NCBI GenBank assembly: GCA_035578905.1
Contig: JAQJVL010002608.1
Span: 25,481-89,480 of the forward strand
DNA: 64,000 bases
Direction of reading: 5' to 3'
DNA from: Stictocephala bisonia
Taxonomy: Eukaryota > Arthropoda > Insecta > Hemiptera > Membracidae
This document shows, in pieces, positions 49,121 to 59,395 of this stretch. The notes beneath the pieces are model-generated. The model ran no database searches, was not told the DNA's origin, and saw nothing but the letters and a program-made list of their open reading frames with translations. Position 1 is the stretch's first letter, and each line of letters begins with the position of its first letter. Both the position numbers and the translations under genes were made by a program.

Positions 49121-50257
49121 TTAAATCATCCTCTTTACAGAACCGGTAAGCAAGGTGTAAATCAAATGTGAATCATGTAGGATGAGGCAATAGGCAGCGG
49201 TCTTATCAGGGATATTTTTAGAAGTCTCAAATTCAAGTCTGATATCGACGGGTCCTATTTTTTATTGTATCGTTTTGTTTCGAACAATCAATGACGTAAA
49301 GAGGTGTTTTACTTTTAAACGTTTCCAAGTCCACAATAGGATACAAACTATGACCGTAGTAGGAGCTCTGGAACCTCGTAAACATTTCGTAAAATATTGA
49401 CTGATCACAGTGTATATTATCGTAAAGAAAGTATTGTGAGTTAAGATATAATTTGATGTTTTGCAAAGAGCAGCCGTCAAAACAAGACATGTCCTTTTTA
49501 ATCTGATTCTTTCTGTCGGTTTGAAACGCTATAATTACGTATCGGGGTTTTTCCAACTGAGTAGATGTTTTCACAGTCCAACTGTGACAGTCAGTCTGTG
49601 GTAATGTTGGATACTCGTTCATTTCCCAGGATCTAAACGGTACGTGAACCGTTGAATCTTTCTCAACCATTTTGTCAAGTTTGAGACGATACTCGTCCGA
49701 AACCGTGATGTGGGGGACCCTCCAGTAGACGTTGTTTATTTTTAGACTGCAGCTGTCTGCATCCTTACTAATGACAGCGGTTGGTGTCTGTAGTCGCTCT
49801 CAGGAGAATAAGCTCCTGTTTTACATTCACTACAATTTTTCTATAATCTTCGGCGTACCCCATGAGCAATCGCAACGGAACTGAATAGGAAAAGGAGGTG
49901 GTCTCTTTATTTTTTACCAGGCCCGAACCAGCACCGCATTTTCCAAATTCCACGTTTCCCCCGTTTTATGGAAAGTAGGTTTTTAATTGTACTCGTGATC
50001 CCAACGTTTTTTACCGGTCAATCTCAAGTACCCCCAATCTCATAACGAATATCGTCAAATAGAAATGCTATTGCATTGTTTACCCAAGGACATGACCGCC
50101 GGCGATCCGTCTGCCTTTTTACCGGACAAAGTACTAGTAACATGTAAAGTGCTTCAAACGGTGCTGTAATTATATCCTGTTGACTTATAGGTATCCTGAT
50201 TTCGTCATTATTGTTAAAGGTGGATGAAGCGTACGGTTTGTGAGAATGAAATTCCAT
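49121..50257 (-). pseudogene. Maverick major capsid protein (double jelly-roll), frameshifted
   Basis: An ATG at 50,255-50,257 (MEFHSHKPYASS) leads to NNDEIRIPISQQD and then NNAIAFLFDDIRYEIGG, the conserved N-terminal jelly-roll landmarks of Maverick major capsid proteins. Similarity resumes in another frame at 49,953-49,768 (VEFGKCG-like to FSYSVPLRLLMGYAEDYRK) and again at 49,670-49,233 (VHVPFRSWEMNEYP... SLYPIVDLETFKSK). The C-terminus (VDIRLEFETSKNIPDKTAAY, then LILHDS) ends at a stop at 49,121. The protein would form the trimeric hexon-like capsomers. At least two frameshifts break it. Total span, about 380 codons, is somewhat short for the family. Confidence 0.88.
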
Positions 50258-50385
50258 ACCAGTAAACAATGTCACTGTACATTACGGGTGTTTCTATATC
50301 CAACATCTTGAATAACTTTGAATCCCAAAGATCTCAGTAACTTAACGTTTGGAGATGTTAACCTTCTGAGCGTCTTAGACGTTCT

Positions 50386-51045
50386 TTAACTCGACCCTCT
50401 ATAAATACTAATCCCATTGCGTTCTCTGATGTGTAGACGCACAGACACAACCTCGTTTCTAAAGTTTATCAAATCACCGTCTTGATCTTTAAACGACACG
50501 GTAATATTATTCACCTTTTGAGTGTTTACAGGTAGATAAATCACGTGCTGAGGTGTATCGTATATCTTGAATCCTGGTGGCGATTTAATTATTACCTCGT
50601 GTATCGTATGCCCCTCGAATCCGTTGTCATAGGATCCCCGTACAATATTACACTCAACTCTGACGGTGTTTACTTTAATTATATCAACTGGTCTATCTGA
50701 ACAATTGCTTTTCACCCTCTTTCAACACCTTTGGACTGAATCCTTGTAGCGTACCGACCGTTTCCAGTTGATCGAATAAACTGTTTGACTGCAAGTAATT
50801 TCAGATTGTAGAGTACTGTTATTCGCTTTGAGAGAAAAATCTACAGTCTTGTCAATTTACTTAAAATGAAGGGATTCAATCTGTTCAATTTCGTACGATC
50901 CTTCCAGAATACTTATTACCTTCGTACCGTAGTGAAACTTGTTGTTAACACCCTCCTCAATGTTGGGTATCGAGTTGAAGGTTGTTGAAACCGACTAAGC
51001 CAATTTCCCATTCACCTCGACTTATATCTAAGGCTGGAAACACGT
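50386..51045 (-). pseudogene. Maverick minor capsid protein (penton-like, single jelly-roll), broken
   Basis: The C-terminal half (50,715-50,386) is open and carries FKIYDTPQHVIYLPVNTQ, NNITVSFKDQDGDLIN and VSVRLHIR, matching the family and also the relic at 321-491 of this window. Upstream, in the same and neighbouring frames, EWEIGLVGF, NNKFHYGTKVISILEGSYEI and CSQTVYS mark the N-terminal part, with an internal stop after SLHFK (near 50,860) and a frameshift near 50,970. No clean start codon is seen; the gene begins close to the end of the protease frame near 51,045. It would occupy capsid five-fold vertices. Confidence 0.85.
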
Positions 51046-51071
51046 CACACGTGAGGACAGAACCACGGCCG

Positions 51072-51492
51072 CTAAGACAAAACATGTCGACAGAGAAACT
51101 TCAAGCACAAGTGCCCGCAAACGACTGATGTCAAAAGTCTGTTTTCTATTGTAATTATACTCTATCGCAATACCTGGACCAAAGTATTTTATCAACTCTA
51201 CCGGAGGGACGAAGATCTCCGAAACTGTCAAAGTATATACCTGTTTCCTAGTTTTCTGTATGCAACCCAGTGTGTCCCCGTACCACGTTTTGAATCTAGG
51301 TTAACAATAGCCGATTCGTTTTTCCATGACCTTGAAGGTAGCCCGTCCCTTATATAAACACCTCTGAAATATGGAATATTTAAAACCTTGGCGTAATGAA
51401 GAAGGTCGTGATTCGTTAGAGGTTTTATCGGTATTTGATGTTTTTTTTTTATCGCAACTCCTCTTTTTTCGTTTACCTGCTCCCTGCTTCTG
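51072..51492 (-). pseudogene. Maverick maturation protease (adenain-like cysteine protease), frameshifted
   Basis: IPIKPLTNHDLLHYAKVLNI and FRGVYIRDGLPS open the domain, followed by ESAIVNLDS and the catalytic-histidine motif GTGTHWVAY at about 51,260-51,280. A frame change near 51,230 follows; PPVELIKYFG and, in a further frame near 51,100-51,115, CGHLCLKFL carry the region of the catalytic cysteine, with a stop at 51,072. The histidine and cysteine regions are both visible, but in different frames. In adenoviruses and Mavericks this enzyme processes virion proteins. Its N-terminus is read in the same open frame as the end of the phospholipase-like protein upstream (see findings). Confidence 0.88.
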
Positions 51493-52006
51493 GTACCTGA
51501 CCCAGGGTATGGTCTTAGATAAAGCCCTTTTCCACGCTGGTTTCGCTTTACTGTCTTTTTACGTTTGACCACACCACCACCACTCCTACGTTTACCTCCA
51601 CCCAGTTTTGCTTTAGCCTTCATCACTGTTGTTACAGCCCAAGCTGCGGCTTTCTCTCCAACAGATGAATCAGATGCTTTTACTCTTTTCCAAGCTCTTT
51701 CAGCCAACTCTTTATCAGCGCGCGTTCTGTTCGTATTATCGTGGTACTTTGAGTAGGCAATATCGTGGGCCTTACAGGCCTCGTCTAGAGGGTTTATACC
51801 AGGATCCCACGAGCTAGTCTCTCTCTTAACCTGGTTCCTGGACCACAGTATCTATATCCACCGGGCAGGTGAAGTTCCCAAGGTAGTAAATCTATACCTT
51901 TGTTCAACACTGTACTTGCTGCGTCGCCAACCTTTCCAATAATGTCACCAACGAGACCGCTCCCTTTGACGGTTTTTCTTACGACTGGCTGTTTACGGGA
52001 TCGCAT
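51480..52006 (-). pseudogene. Phospholipase A2-like virion protein (parvovirus-VP1-type PLA2 fold), frameshifted
   Basis: An ATG at 52,004-52,006 opens a basic N-terminus, then LPGGYRYCGPGT, the calcium-loop pattern of the small viral PLA2 domain. After a frameshift at about 51,795 the other frame carries the catalytic His-Asp motif within CKAHDIAYSKYHD (HDIAY at 51,753-51,767) and a helical KELAERAWKRV segment, then a Lys/Arg/Gly-rich tail (KLGGGKRRSGGG, VKRKKTVKRNQRGKG). In parvoviruses this activity breaches the endosomal membrane; for Mavericks that role is inferred. The basic tail would suit DNA binding in a virion core. The frameshift separates the calcium loop from the catalytic dyad. 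Confidence 0.8.
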
Positions 52007-52022
52007 CTTGCGTTTATAAACG

Positions 52023-52860
52023 TTAGTTATCTACTGATTCGTCAAAGACCTCGTCCCAGTTTATATAGTTTTCAGCAGTCATTTGTTCGTCGTTGACACC
52101 CCTACCCTGTACACCGTGAATATGGGAAAAAAGTAGTCGTCCGAATCTTCTAAAATGTATTTGAGTTTTTATATTGTTCTTATTGACCAGTGACCTAAGA
52201 TCAGAAACGAGATTCGCCGACCGTTCTTCCATCTGTTGACAGTACTTTAAAGATACAGCATCATCTGGTTCAGTAGGATCTTTAATATTAAACACTCGCA
52301 CGTTGTTAAAATTGTACCCATCTTCACTTTTAATAGGGCAGTTTAGTTTTTAAAAACTTTTTTCGTTACTGCATCACCATCATCAAGTGGTTCGCCGACA
52401 TTAACCAATCTTTTCCTACCAAATCCCCAATAACTACCTGCTTTTGGAAGGTGTTGCTGCGTCTACATATCTTTTATTCGCTGCATCTCTCTCATCATTG
52501 GGATCCTTTACGTGAGTTATCCGCTTGTTTCTAGCAAGAACGTTATTACCTTCATACAAGATACACCGGTCCCGTACAAGCTTCAAATTGACTGCGTCAC
52601 TCTCCTTAACGGGATCGGCAAGATTTTCTCTTCTTTTATTTTGCACGGAGTAACTGTCTTTCAAGTTTACCGGTGTGTAGGTCTCAAGGTATTTTCTCGT
52701 AACAACGTCACTACCCTCTACTGATTCGGCTACGTTAACTAACCGTTTATTAGTGATATCGTAATCTCCATTGGATGTTTAGCTTAAAACCATGCCCTGG
52801 AGGACCTGTGCGGATCTCCTTAGACAGCTGAGAGTTACGTCCAAACTTGTCAACACTCAT
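52023..52860 (-). pseudogene. Fibre-like repeat protein of Maverick, frameshifted
   Basis: From an ATG at 52,858-52,860 (MSVDKFGRNSQLSKEI) the protein shows a motif of the form N-K-R-(I/L)-x-N-V-x-(D/E)-P-x-x-x-x-D-A-V-x-x-K-Y-V at least five times: NKRLVNVAESVEGSDVV, NKRRENLADPVKESDAVNL, NKRITHVKDPNDERDAANK, KRLVNVGEPLDDGDAVTK and VFNIKDPTEPDDAVSLKY. The same kind of repeat marks the shafts of phage tail fibres and related trimeric proteins. Copies two and three share one open frame; frameshifts fall near 52,770, 52,430 and 52,310. The C-terminus ends DEVFDESVDN. Attachment fibre is inference; only the repeat is seen. Confidence 0.65.
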
Positions 52861-52930
52861 TGTATAAATGAGCGGTGGTGAGCGTAATCACTGTTCTTTA
52901 AATACTTTTGTCCAATCAATGTAGTTATCC

Positions 52931-54001
52931 TTAGTCCTGGTAATGTCTGCTAGAGCCATTGTTGATTGGCCTTGTCGAGTGCGCCGCATTTATCCAGTAA
53001 AACAGCTGAGCGGCAAATCGTTTAATATTTTCCTTGTTGTCACTTTCAATTCGTTTCAACTTATTTTTTGTAGACCTCTGTATCTTTTTATAGTCTAATC
53101 GACTGAGGAGACACGTCCAAACTTGTCTACATTCATTCATCAATGATCTAAATCTCGAGTTTCCCAACCCTTTTATAATACCAGCTTCACGCAGCTCACT
53201 AACAATATTTAAAATCTCGTTTTCATGCGCATTATTACCGGCTTCTGCCGAAGACACAAGTAACTGTAAACGAGCACACAACTCGTTTGGATCGTCCCAG
53301 TACCGAATGTCGGATGAAGTCGTTAGGTCTTTAGACTCCAGTCCTTTACTGTTATACAGCTGCTTTGGGAAAAGATCGGGCAATCACGGCCTTGTACTTG
53401 ATTGAGTTAGAGGGTCTATTTATGTTGACTATGTCTACTGTAACCTTTTTATGAGCGTTGAGTTTTTTAAGAGTAATGTCTTTGTAGACGTTAAATCGTG
53501 GTCAGAGTACAGATCGCAATTCGGGGCTCTCTTAAACAGTAGTTCGTACAGACCTTCGGTCCCTTTGTAAGACGTGCTGCCTATACGTATGGCTACCATC
53601 ATCATTCAAACTGTATCGGCTTGTCACCTACCATCAGTCTATCCTCCACCATCCTAGGGACCGTATATATTGTCAATCTTGTTCTTACTCCCCGACTCAT
53701 CTTTCATAAACTTTAGCATATACTTTTTTGCCAATGGGGCAGTAAAGTTTTCATTTATCCACTGTGACGCTTCCTGCACTACCGACGGTGATTGTAGTAG
53801 TTCACTGACTGTTGGCGTATCATCACCAAATACCTCTTCTTCTTCGAGCGTATTGACACGTTTAGGTGAATATGCAATATTTGGTCTGAATGAGTCCTTC
53901 TTCTTCTTCTTTGGCTCCTCTTTAGGTTCAAATTGTGTCCAAGACTGTTTTCGAAGCTCGGATATGATTGGTTTATACTGGTTTTTCCAACAACTGTTCA
54001 T
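52931..54001 (-). pseudogene. DUF8207-type Maverick protein, frameshifted
   Basis: An ATG at 53,999-54,001 opens a Lys-rich, low-complexity N-terminal third (EEPKKKKK), then MLKFMKDESGSKNKIDNIYG. After two frame changes (53.4-53.65 kb, where GLYELLFKRAP-like residues can be read) the last 150 codons are open: RYWDDPNELCARLQLLVSSA, EAGNNAHENEILNIVSELRE and a basic KKIQRSTKNKLKR tail. The WDDPNELVDRL...AGNTAHxNEI pattern is one I associate with a domain (DUF8207) recurrent in animal Mavericks, of unknown function. Its place among virion genes suggests a structural or scaffolding role, which is inference. Confidence 0.7.
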
Positions 54002-54146
54002 TATCTACTGACCCTTGTTTGAACCGATTGTACTTTCTCTTGATAGCATCCCTCAGACGAGCAACACTGAGAGTTAGCTCCTTACCGTTTCGTTTCATGT
54101 TTGATACTGGCAAGTTTCTTCTCCAATACCAGTTTTAATACTCTGT

Positions 54147-55290
54147 TTACGGTAGTTCAACCTGTCTGAAAAATAACGCACTCTTTTTGTGTCTTCTAAC
54201 GTACCTTACAACATCTATGAGTGAAACTCTATTACCGAGTCCCTTGTAATACGTACGTGCGAGATCAGAAACTGGAATGAGCACCCGTTTGTTTATGTCC
54301 CTTGAATATATAGGTTCTTTTTGATCCACCCCGCCATTCGGGTATCTCGGCTATAGTGTAGCAATCGTTAACATTTGAATTTTCCATAAAAGAACGCAAT
54401 TTCTTTAGAGGTCTCCTTCTATTTATGTTGTGTACTATATAGGAATGTAATAACCAAAGCTCGTCCATATTAGCTGATGTAAACTCTCTCCATTTATTTA
54501 GCAAGTCGCAATCCGATACTGTATATACTCCTCTGTTTAACGAAATACCGAACGTTGAACAATGTAGGGGAACGGTAGGTAGTGCAGCTTTAAGAAAATC
54601 TACAGTAAATAATCCTTGGGCTAAATTATTCACTGCTGGGTACGGTTTACCTCTTGGACCAGTAGGTATGGTGGGAGGCTGCGGTGCAAACGCTACGTTG
54701 TAAGAGACGTAAATGTGGACACTTTGATCGTAACGCTCTTTTGTAGACTTTCAACGGAGATCTTATCGGTACACTTCTTCTGTTAGCACTATACATCTAC
54801 TGGCATGTGGGGACTTTACACCCATTACTCCAGCATTTTTAAATAAATCTGTGTGTAGTTAATATCCCCGTGACCTGTTTCAAGAGTCGTACCAAAGATG
54901 TCTGGGAACGGTCTGAACCTTGACAGGACATTTTGGGGTTGTCTTAACGTACAGTACAACATATCTTTGTGATAGATAACTAGCTGTAAATTAGCTCCTT
55001 GTTCTTCGCTTTTTGTAATGAAAACTTAACCAAATGTCTCGATTATAGAACCGTTCGCTAGAGGAAATCATAAGTAGGACTACGGCCGGTTTTGAGGGTC
55101 CTACTAATTTATGTCTCCAACATCTGTTTTGAAAATTTAGATTCTCCTCTACTGCAATAGTTTTCCGCAGAATTTGTCCTTCTCTTTGTAGAAGAACGCG
55201 CAGAGGTTTGGAACTTGATGCGAGTCTTTTACCCTACACGTAAGGTTTTCTAAACTCTCCGATATCATTGTATACGTAGATGCGCACCAT
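54147..55290 (-). pseudogene. Unidentified Maverick protein downstream of ATPase, frameshifted
   Basis: Its ATG (55,288-55,290) shares its first base with the ATPase stop codon (sequence TAATG on the minus strand). Coding-like segments in successive frames are MVRIYVYNDIGEFRKPYV, then a long one with EENLNFQNRCWRHKLVGPSK, LLMISSSERFYNRDIWLSFH, then QLVIYHKDMLYCTLRQPQNV, then the open frame at 54,633-54,265 (SANMDELWLLHSYIVHNINR) and the end at 54,329-54,147 (RVLIPVSDLARTYYKGLGNR). About 375 codons in total with at least three frameshifts. No domain is recognised. The order is conserved next to ATPase, so a virion or packaging partner is plausible. Confidence 0.5.
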
Positions 55291-56031
55291 TATAAGTCCT
55301 GAACGAAACTGTCCAATCCCGATCGGAACCTCCCCTTATCTAGGTGTCGTTCCTTATCAATCACCACAAAACCGTGTCTGTCCTTATTTCAGATATCTCT
55401 GCACAAACCCTTAAACTTTTCAAACGTTGTATCCGTATTTACATGGTCATTGTACGCATGACGAAGATTCATATCATCCTGCTTGAATAAAACTATAAAG
55501 TTTGCATTATCTCTGATTAGCTGTTTAGGTATACGACTGTATATCTGACCCAGATAAAAGGTGTCTATACCTTTTGTCTACCCATTGTAAAGTAGTTGCG
55601 AATGTTATCGTGTTTTTCACACGCTATATCGTCAAATATCACTATAGAGTTTGGTTTAGCAGCGCTCGGGTGTATTACCAGGGATTTGTCGTCATAAGCA
55701 AAGTATCCAATCTCTTTAGGTAAAACCTTTTTCAGAAACTGGTATTTTGGTTGGTACAAGGATTTGGAGAACATGTAAATGTTTTCAAACTCCAAACCCT
55801 CTGTATCAAACAGTAGATTAAATAGAACGTTCGTTTGCCCAAACCCGATGGTCCTACAATTAGGCATCTTACATTGCCTGGTAAGAGAGATCCGTGATGC
55901 GAGGATGTGACCTCACCCCCTCCGACGTATTCGTCAAAGTTTTTAATTGGTAGTTTAGTCTGTTGACTCACAAAGCGCATCGTGACAAGTACTGAAGGAT
56001 TGCTCTCTGTGTGGGCGTTTATAAAAAGCAT
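55290..56031 (-). pseudogene. Maverick packaging ATPase (FtsK/HerA-A32-like), frameshifted
   Basis: An ATG at 56,029-56,031 leads to CLIVGPSGLGK, the Walker A loop (about 55,833-55,854); the frame is lost immediately after GK and continues in the next one with TNVLFNLLFDTEGLEFENIY. Walker B, SIVIFDDIACEK, lies at about 55,625-55,650, followed by RNYFTMGRQK. A further frame carries DTFYLGQIYSRIPKQLIRDN and ANFIVLFKQDDMN, with a final GRFRSGLDSF near the stop at 55,290. The enzyme would pump the genome into capsids. One break falls inside the nucleotide-binding loop, so this copy cannot be active as read. About 245 codons, the usual size. Confidence 0.92.
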
Positions 56032-56079
56032 CGGTCGACAGCTGCAGGAACCACGTGCAGGCGGTCCCTTAGAGCGCTA

Positions 56080-56994
56080 TTAAATTAGAATGTCTTTCTT
56101 ATCCACCCACGTGTCACTGTCTTTACTGTACCCTTTCCATCTAACGAGCACTTTATTTCCCTTTGATCTCAACACTTTTTCTACTAGATAAACGTCACCC
56201 GTTTTAGACTGGCTCAATTCTTGTTCGTAAAACCCGCCTTTTAAGACTTCCCCGTTAACATCCTGTAATATATAAGTTATTAGATCGGTCGGTTTTACAG
56301 CGTACACTTGAAATACTTCGTTAGTCCAATTTGGTAAATACCCCTTTTTGAATACCTGTTTGTATTTACTGATTCTCATTTGATCGCCCACGTTGAACTT
56401 TGGTTTAGGGGTTTTGAATTTACCTCCATACGTGTCAGTATGGATTTTACGTGTTTTTGCTTGACATCTTTTGGTTTCATACCGATTGTTCTGTGTATGG
56501 AATTATTATATTCCTGTACAATTTTCGGTAAAAGTTTAGCCACTCGTAGGTACCTATTGCCGTGAATTTACGCCACATACGTTCTTTTCAGAGTCCTGTT
56601 TAACCTTTCGACAATACTAGCTTTTAAATCAGAGAATGTCGTGTAGTGATTGATTTTGTATTTTTCATAAGTTTCCAACATGAGAATTGAACCATTCCTT
56701 ACCTTGGTCGGTCTGAAAATTTTTCATTTTTTGTTTTTTCAAGATCGGTTCTAAAGCCTTTGCCACTTCTACCCCGCTTTTATTTTTTATCGGGATTGCA
56801 AATGCTAATTTACTGAAACAGTTTATCATTGTAAGAATGTATTTATACCCTTTGTTAGATTTAGCGTAAGGAATCATTTCTACCAGATCCGCTTGATACA
56901 GATCGTAAAGACCCTTTAGTGTTACTTTACGTCTTGGTTATTTTCGCCTAGCAGGTTTGTGTAGCTCTTCTGCTATAGCTTCTCTTGGATTCAT
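56080..56994 (-). pseudogene. Maverick integrase (retroviral-type core plus chromodomain), broken
   Basis: An ATG at 56,992-56,994 opens MNPREAIAEELHKPARRK and hits a stop codon at once, after which the same frame continues with KGLYDLYQADLVEM, the first catalytic aspartate at about 56,888. The open part (56,877-56,665) carries YKYILTMINCFSKLAFAIPI and the second aspartate in FQTDQGKEWFN (about 56,708). The catalytic glutamate region SIVERLNRTLK is in another frame at about 56,608, giving a D,D-about-34-E spacing. The C-terminal frame (56,391-56,080) has RISKYKQVFKKGYLPNWT, then a chromodomain with VYLVEKVLRSKG and VRWKGYSKDSDTWV. The chromodomain probably steers insertion to marked chromatin. 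One nonsense codon and at least two frameshifts are present. Confidence 0.92.
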
Positions 56995-57041
56995 GATTAA
57001 GACTGACAAATGTTTGTAAAATTCGATCCTTTTATAAGTTG

Positions 57042-57143
57042 TTTATTAATTCTACAGCCCCTCCACCGCTGTAGAAAGTGGTGGTCTTCCGAAATGTCAT
57101 GCTAGTTTACCACTCCTAAAAATTAAAAAAATTCAAAAAATAA
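57042..57143. repeat. About 100-bp direct repeat, copy 1 (with hairpin)
   Basis: Begins ttattaattctacagcccct and contains ctacag / ctgtag arms around 57,052-57,074; recurs at 57,612-57,714 with a few changes. Separates integrase from the accessory gene. Confidence 0.85.
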
Positions 57144-57167
57144 AATTACTAGAAAAAAGGTTTACTT

Positions 57168-57555
57168 TTAGAGACATTTACAGTCATATCCAAAATGCCA
57201 AGAATATCTTGAGAAACATACTTTCTTGCATTTCTGACATTGGTAATTTTGCAGGTATTCCTCCCAGGTTTTATATTGCATCTGATGAATTCTTAGATCA
57301 ACTGTTTAGCAAACTGTAAATCAAGTTTAAAAATTTATTTTTGCATGAAATGCAAAATTTTTTTCCGAAAAACTCTGTCCATGTTAAATCTGCGGTTATA
57401 CACCCATCGATGTGCGTTTGCACAAGGTCATCCAAAATGGGTTTTGGTAGTTTGTCCTTGTAGTACTCAACCATTTCCGCTCCATGTTGGATGTGAAGGC
57501 AGCATGCCTCGAGACTTAGTGTGTATAGAGAGGAAGGTTGACTGGTCGAGGCCAT
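57168..57555 (-). pseudogene. Accessory gene in repeat-flanked cassette: SOCS-box-like helix pair plus Cys-rich end
   Basis: An ATG at 57,553-57,555 opens an 85-codon frame with SLYTLSLEACCLHIQHG, followed about 27 residues later by KLPKPILDDLVQ, then FCISCKNKF. The S-L-x3-S/C helix followed by an LPxPI segment is the layout of SOCS/VHL-type boxes that bind Elongin C and a cullin. After a stop and frame change a second stretch (57,281-57,168) carries YQCQKCKKVC and YDCKC, further paired cysteines that may complete a zinc site. It lies between two copies of a 100-bp direct repeat, unlike any other gene here, which suggests it was acquired as a unit. The family is not recognised; the SOCS-like reading is inference. 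Confidence 0.45.
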
Positions 57556-57611
57556 GTCTGAGAATGACCGACTGCAGCCCCCTCCAGCATTTTATTGAAC
57601 TGTATTTTAGC

Positions 57612-57714
57612 TTTTATTAATTCTACAGCCCCTCCACCGCTGTGGAAAGTGGTGGCCTTCCGAAAAGTCATACTAGTTGCCACCAGTCCTAAAAATTAAA
57701 AAAAATCTCAAAAT
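57612..57714. repeat. About 100-bp direct repeat, copy 2 (with hairpin)
   Basis: Same sequence as 57,042-57,143 (ttctacagcccctccaccgc, then ggtgg...tccg, ending in taaaaattaaaaaa). Lies just upstream of the accessory gene. Confidence 0.85.
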
Positions 57715-59014
57715 AAAATAAAGTGACAGAGTGTCAAATTTAGAATAAAAAAATATTCAATTTCCATCGCTGCAATAAGGGATCCTCCAGGAACTTGTCC
57801 CTTTAGATTCTTAGATTAGCGTAGCAGTACACGTATTTTTGCAGATAACAACAACAGTAATAAGAAGGTTGGGTGGATATAAGGAGTTGTTCGGCATTGG
57901 GTACATTGGAATTGGGGCTGGAGCTTCAACCAATTTGATTTCTGAATGAACGGAAGTTTTGTTTTTAATAACCGACTAAATGTATTTCCGGGAAAAAAGA
58001 GCTCGGTAACATTGAAAACAGTACAGTTTTTGTGCGTATATGTGATAACCTAATGTTATCTTACGGCAATTTTCTTTGTGTGCAGACATAATTTCATCAA
58101 TAAGAGCGAGGAAGGGAAGAGAAATGTGATTGTAAGTCTACAATATAATCGTAGTCTTCGCACAATTTTGACGCACTTTGGCGGAGCAGAGAAGGAGGCT
58201 GAACATAGTTTAATGGTGAGGTCTGATTCACGGTCATGTCTAGCGGGGTGATCGCGCATGTGCACTCGCATGGACGCCTCCCGAGAGAATGAAATGACAG
58301 CTTCGGTACCTACATTCGCTTTTGGTTACGGGTTTTTACACCCCAGAGCCCATTTATACATCAAAATGCACGTACTTATCGAGGGCCCGGACTGCGACTC
58401 AAGGTCTTACAGGACTTAACCCAGCCCCAAGCTGCAGGACTGTCTCAGACCTACGCTTATTAGGCTGCCTTGGAGAACAGCCGGGCTTTTTTATTGAATT
58501 TGGGCCGCCCTCACCTCGATAGTACGAACTTACACTCTATATTCTACAGTCACATCTCGAAATGCTGTCGTTTCATCCTCCCGCAAGTGACCAGCAAACA
58601 TTACCACACAAAAAGCAGATATAGTCTGCGTACACCTGATCCAGTTATCTCCCTGTATACAATTGATAACAATGTCCACATGCTCCGTGTAGCTAGATGC
58701 ACAATCATTACACACCCGTTTCCCAGGTAGTACGAGAATGAAAGTTTAATCCGAAAACAGTTGGCTTTATGTTGTTCTAAAAGATCATGGAGTACAGCTC
58801 GTGGGAGTTGTTAGTGAAACTCTAGGAAAAGGTCGCACCCGTTATTGTATAAGTTACACAAAGTCGATAAGCACATGTGGTATAAGGATTGCGGGATGAA
58901 CGCCATACTGTAGCTGAAGTCGAGACTCGCACCCCCCACGTTACAACCTCCAACATCTGCTCGCGCACGTGTGCGGTCACCGCAATTGCCGTCAGTCGAT
59001 ACGCCAGCCCCGCC
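57715..59014. other. Non-Maverick-like segment without a called gene
   Basis: No Maverick motif is found in either orientation. Plus-strand features suggest host gene structure: an acceptor-like ttttctttgtgtgcag ending at about 58,086 and moderately GC-rich sequence after 58,200. Open frames of up to about 86 codons show no domain. Confidence 0.4.
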
Positions 59015-59361
59015 ATGATTGCATCGGTGCTGTCTATCGTCATCATGCTCACCGAGGCCGTCTTTGGTCATCGAGAGGAAGAGGACGAGGATGATCGATC
59101 ATTTTCATCCTCCTCCTCCAGATCGTCGACGGACTGGAGGTACCGGCGGGGCGGTGGCAGCTGGAACGGCTGGCGGGAGTACCCCGAGTTCGATTCGGAC
59201 GAGGGCTGGGGCAGTCGGGATGAAGACGAGGATGAAGACGAGGATGGGGACCCAGATCTGCTCTGGGACACCTCCGACGCCACCTCCAAACCCCAGACCA
59301 TCAGGGAGAAGAGGACCAAGTGGTGCCGGAGGGAATTTGGAGACCATGGGTGGATCGATAG
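59015..59361 (+). CDS. First coding exon of a secreted acidic protein (host-like), 5' exon only
   Basis: An ATG in good context (cgccATGa) at 59,015 opens a signal peptide, MIASVLSIVIMLTEAVFG, followed by a charged low-complexity protein: EEEDEDDRSFSSSSSRSS, a Gly/Trp/Arg patch (RRGGGSWNGW), an acidic run (DEDEDEDEDGDPDLL) and a basic end, REKRTKWCRREFGDHGWIDR. Directly after it comes AG|GTGAGT, a full donor consensus (GT at 59,362). It is on the plus strand and GC-rich, unlike the surrounding minus-strand Maverick genes. The protein would be secreted; no family is recognised. The next exon was not found. Thirty-five bases after the donor, the opposite strand already reads as polymerase. Confidence 0.5.
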
Positions 59362-59395
59362 GTGAGTTACTGTGTTGTTTTGTTTTCTGCTTTGT

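Noticed and set aside
58470..58730. 86-codon plus-strand frame
   Set aside because: No domain or start context; not distinguishable from chance.
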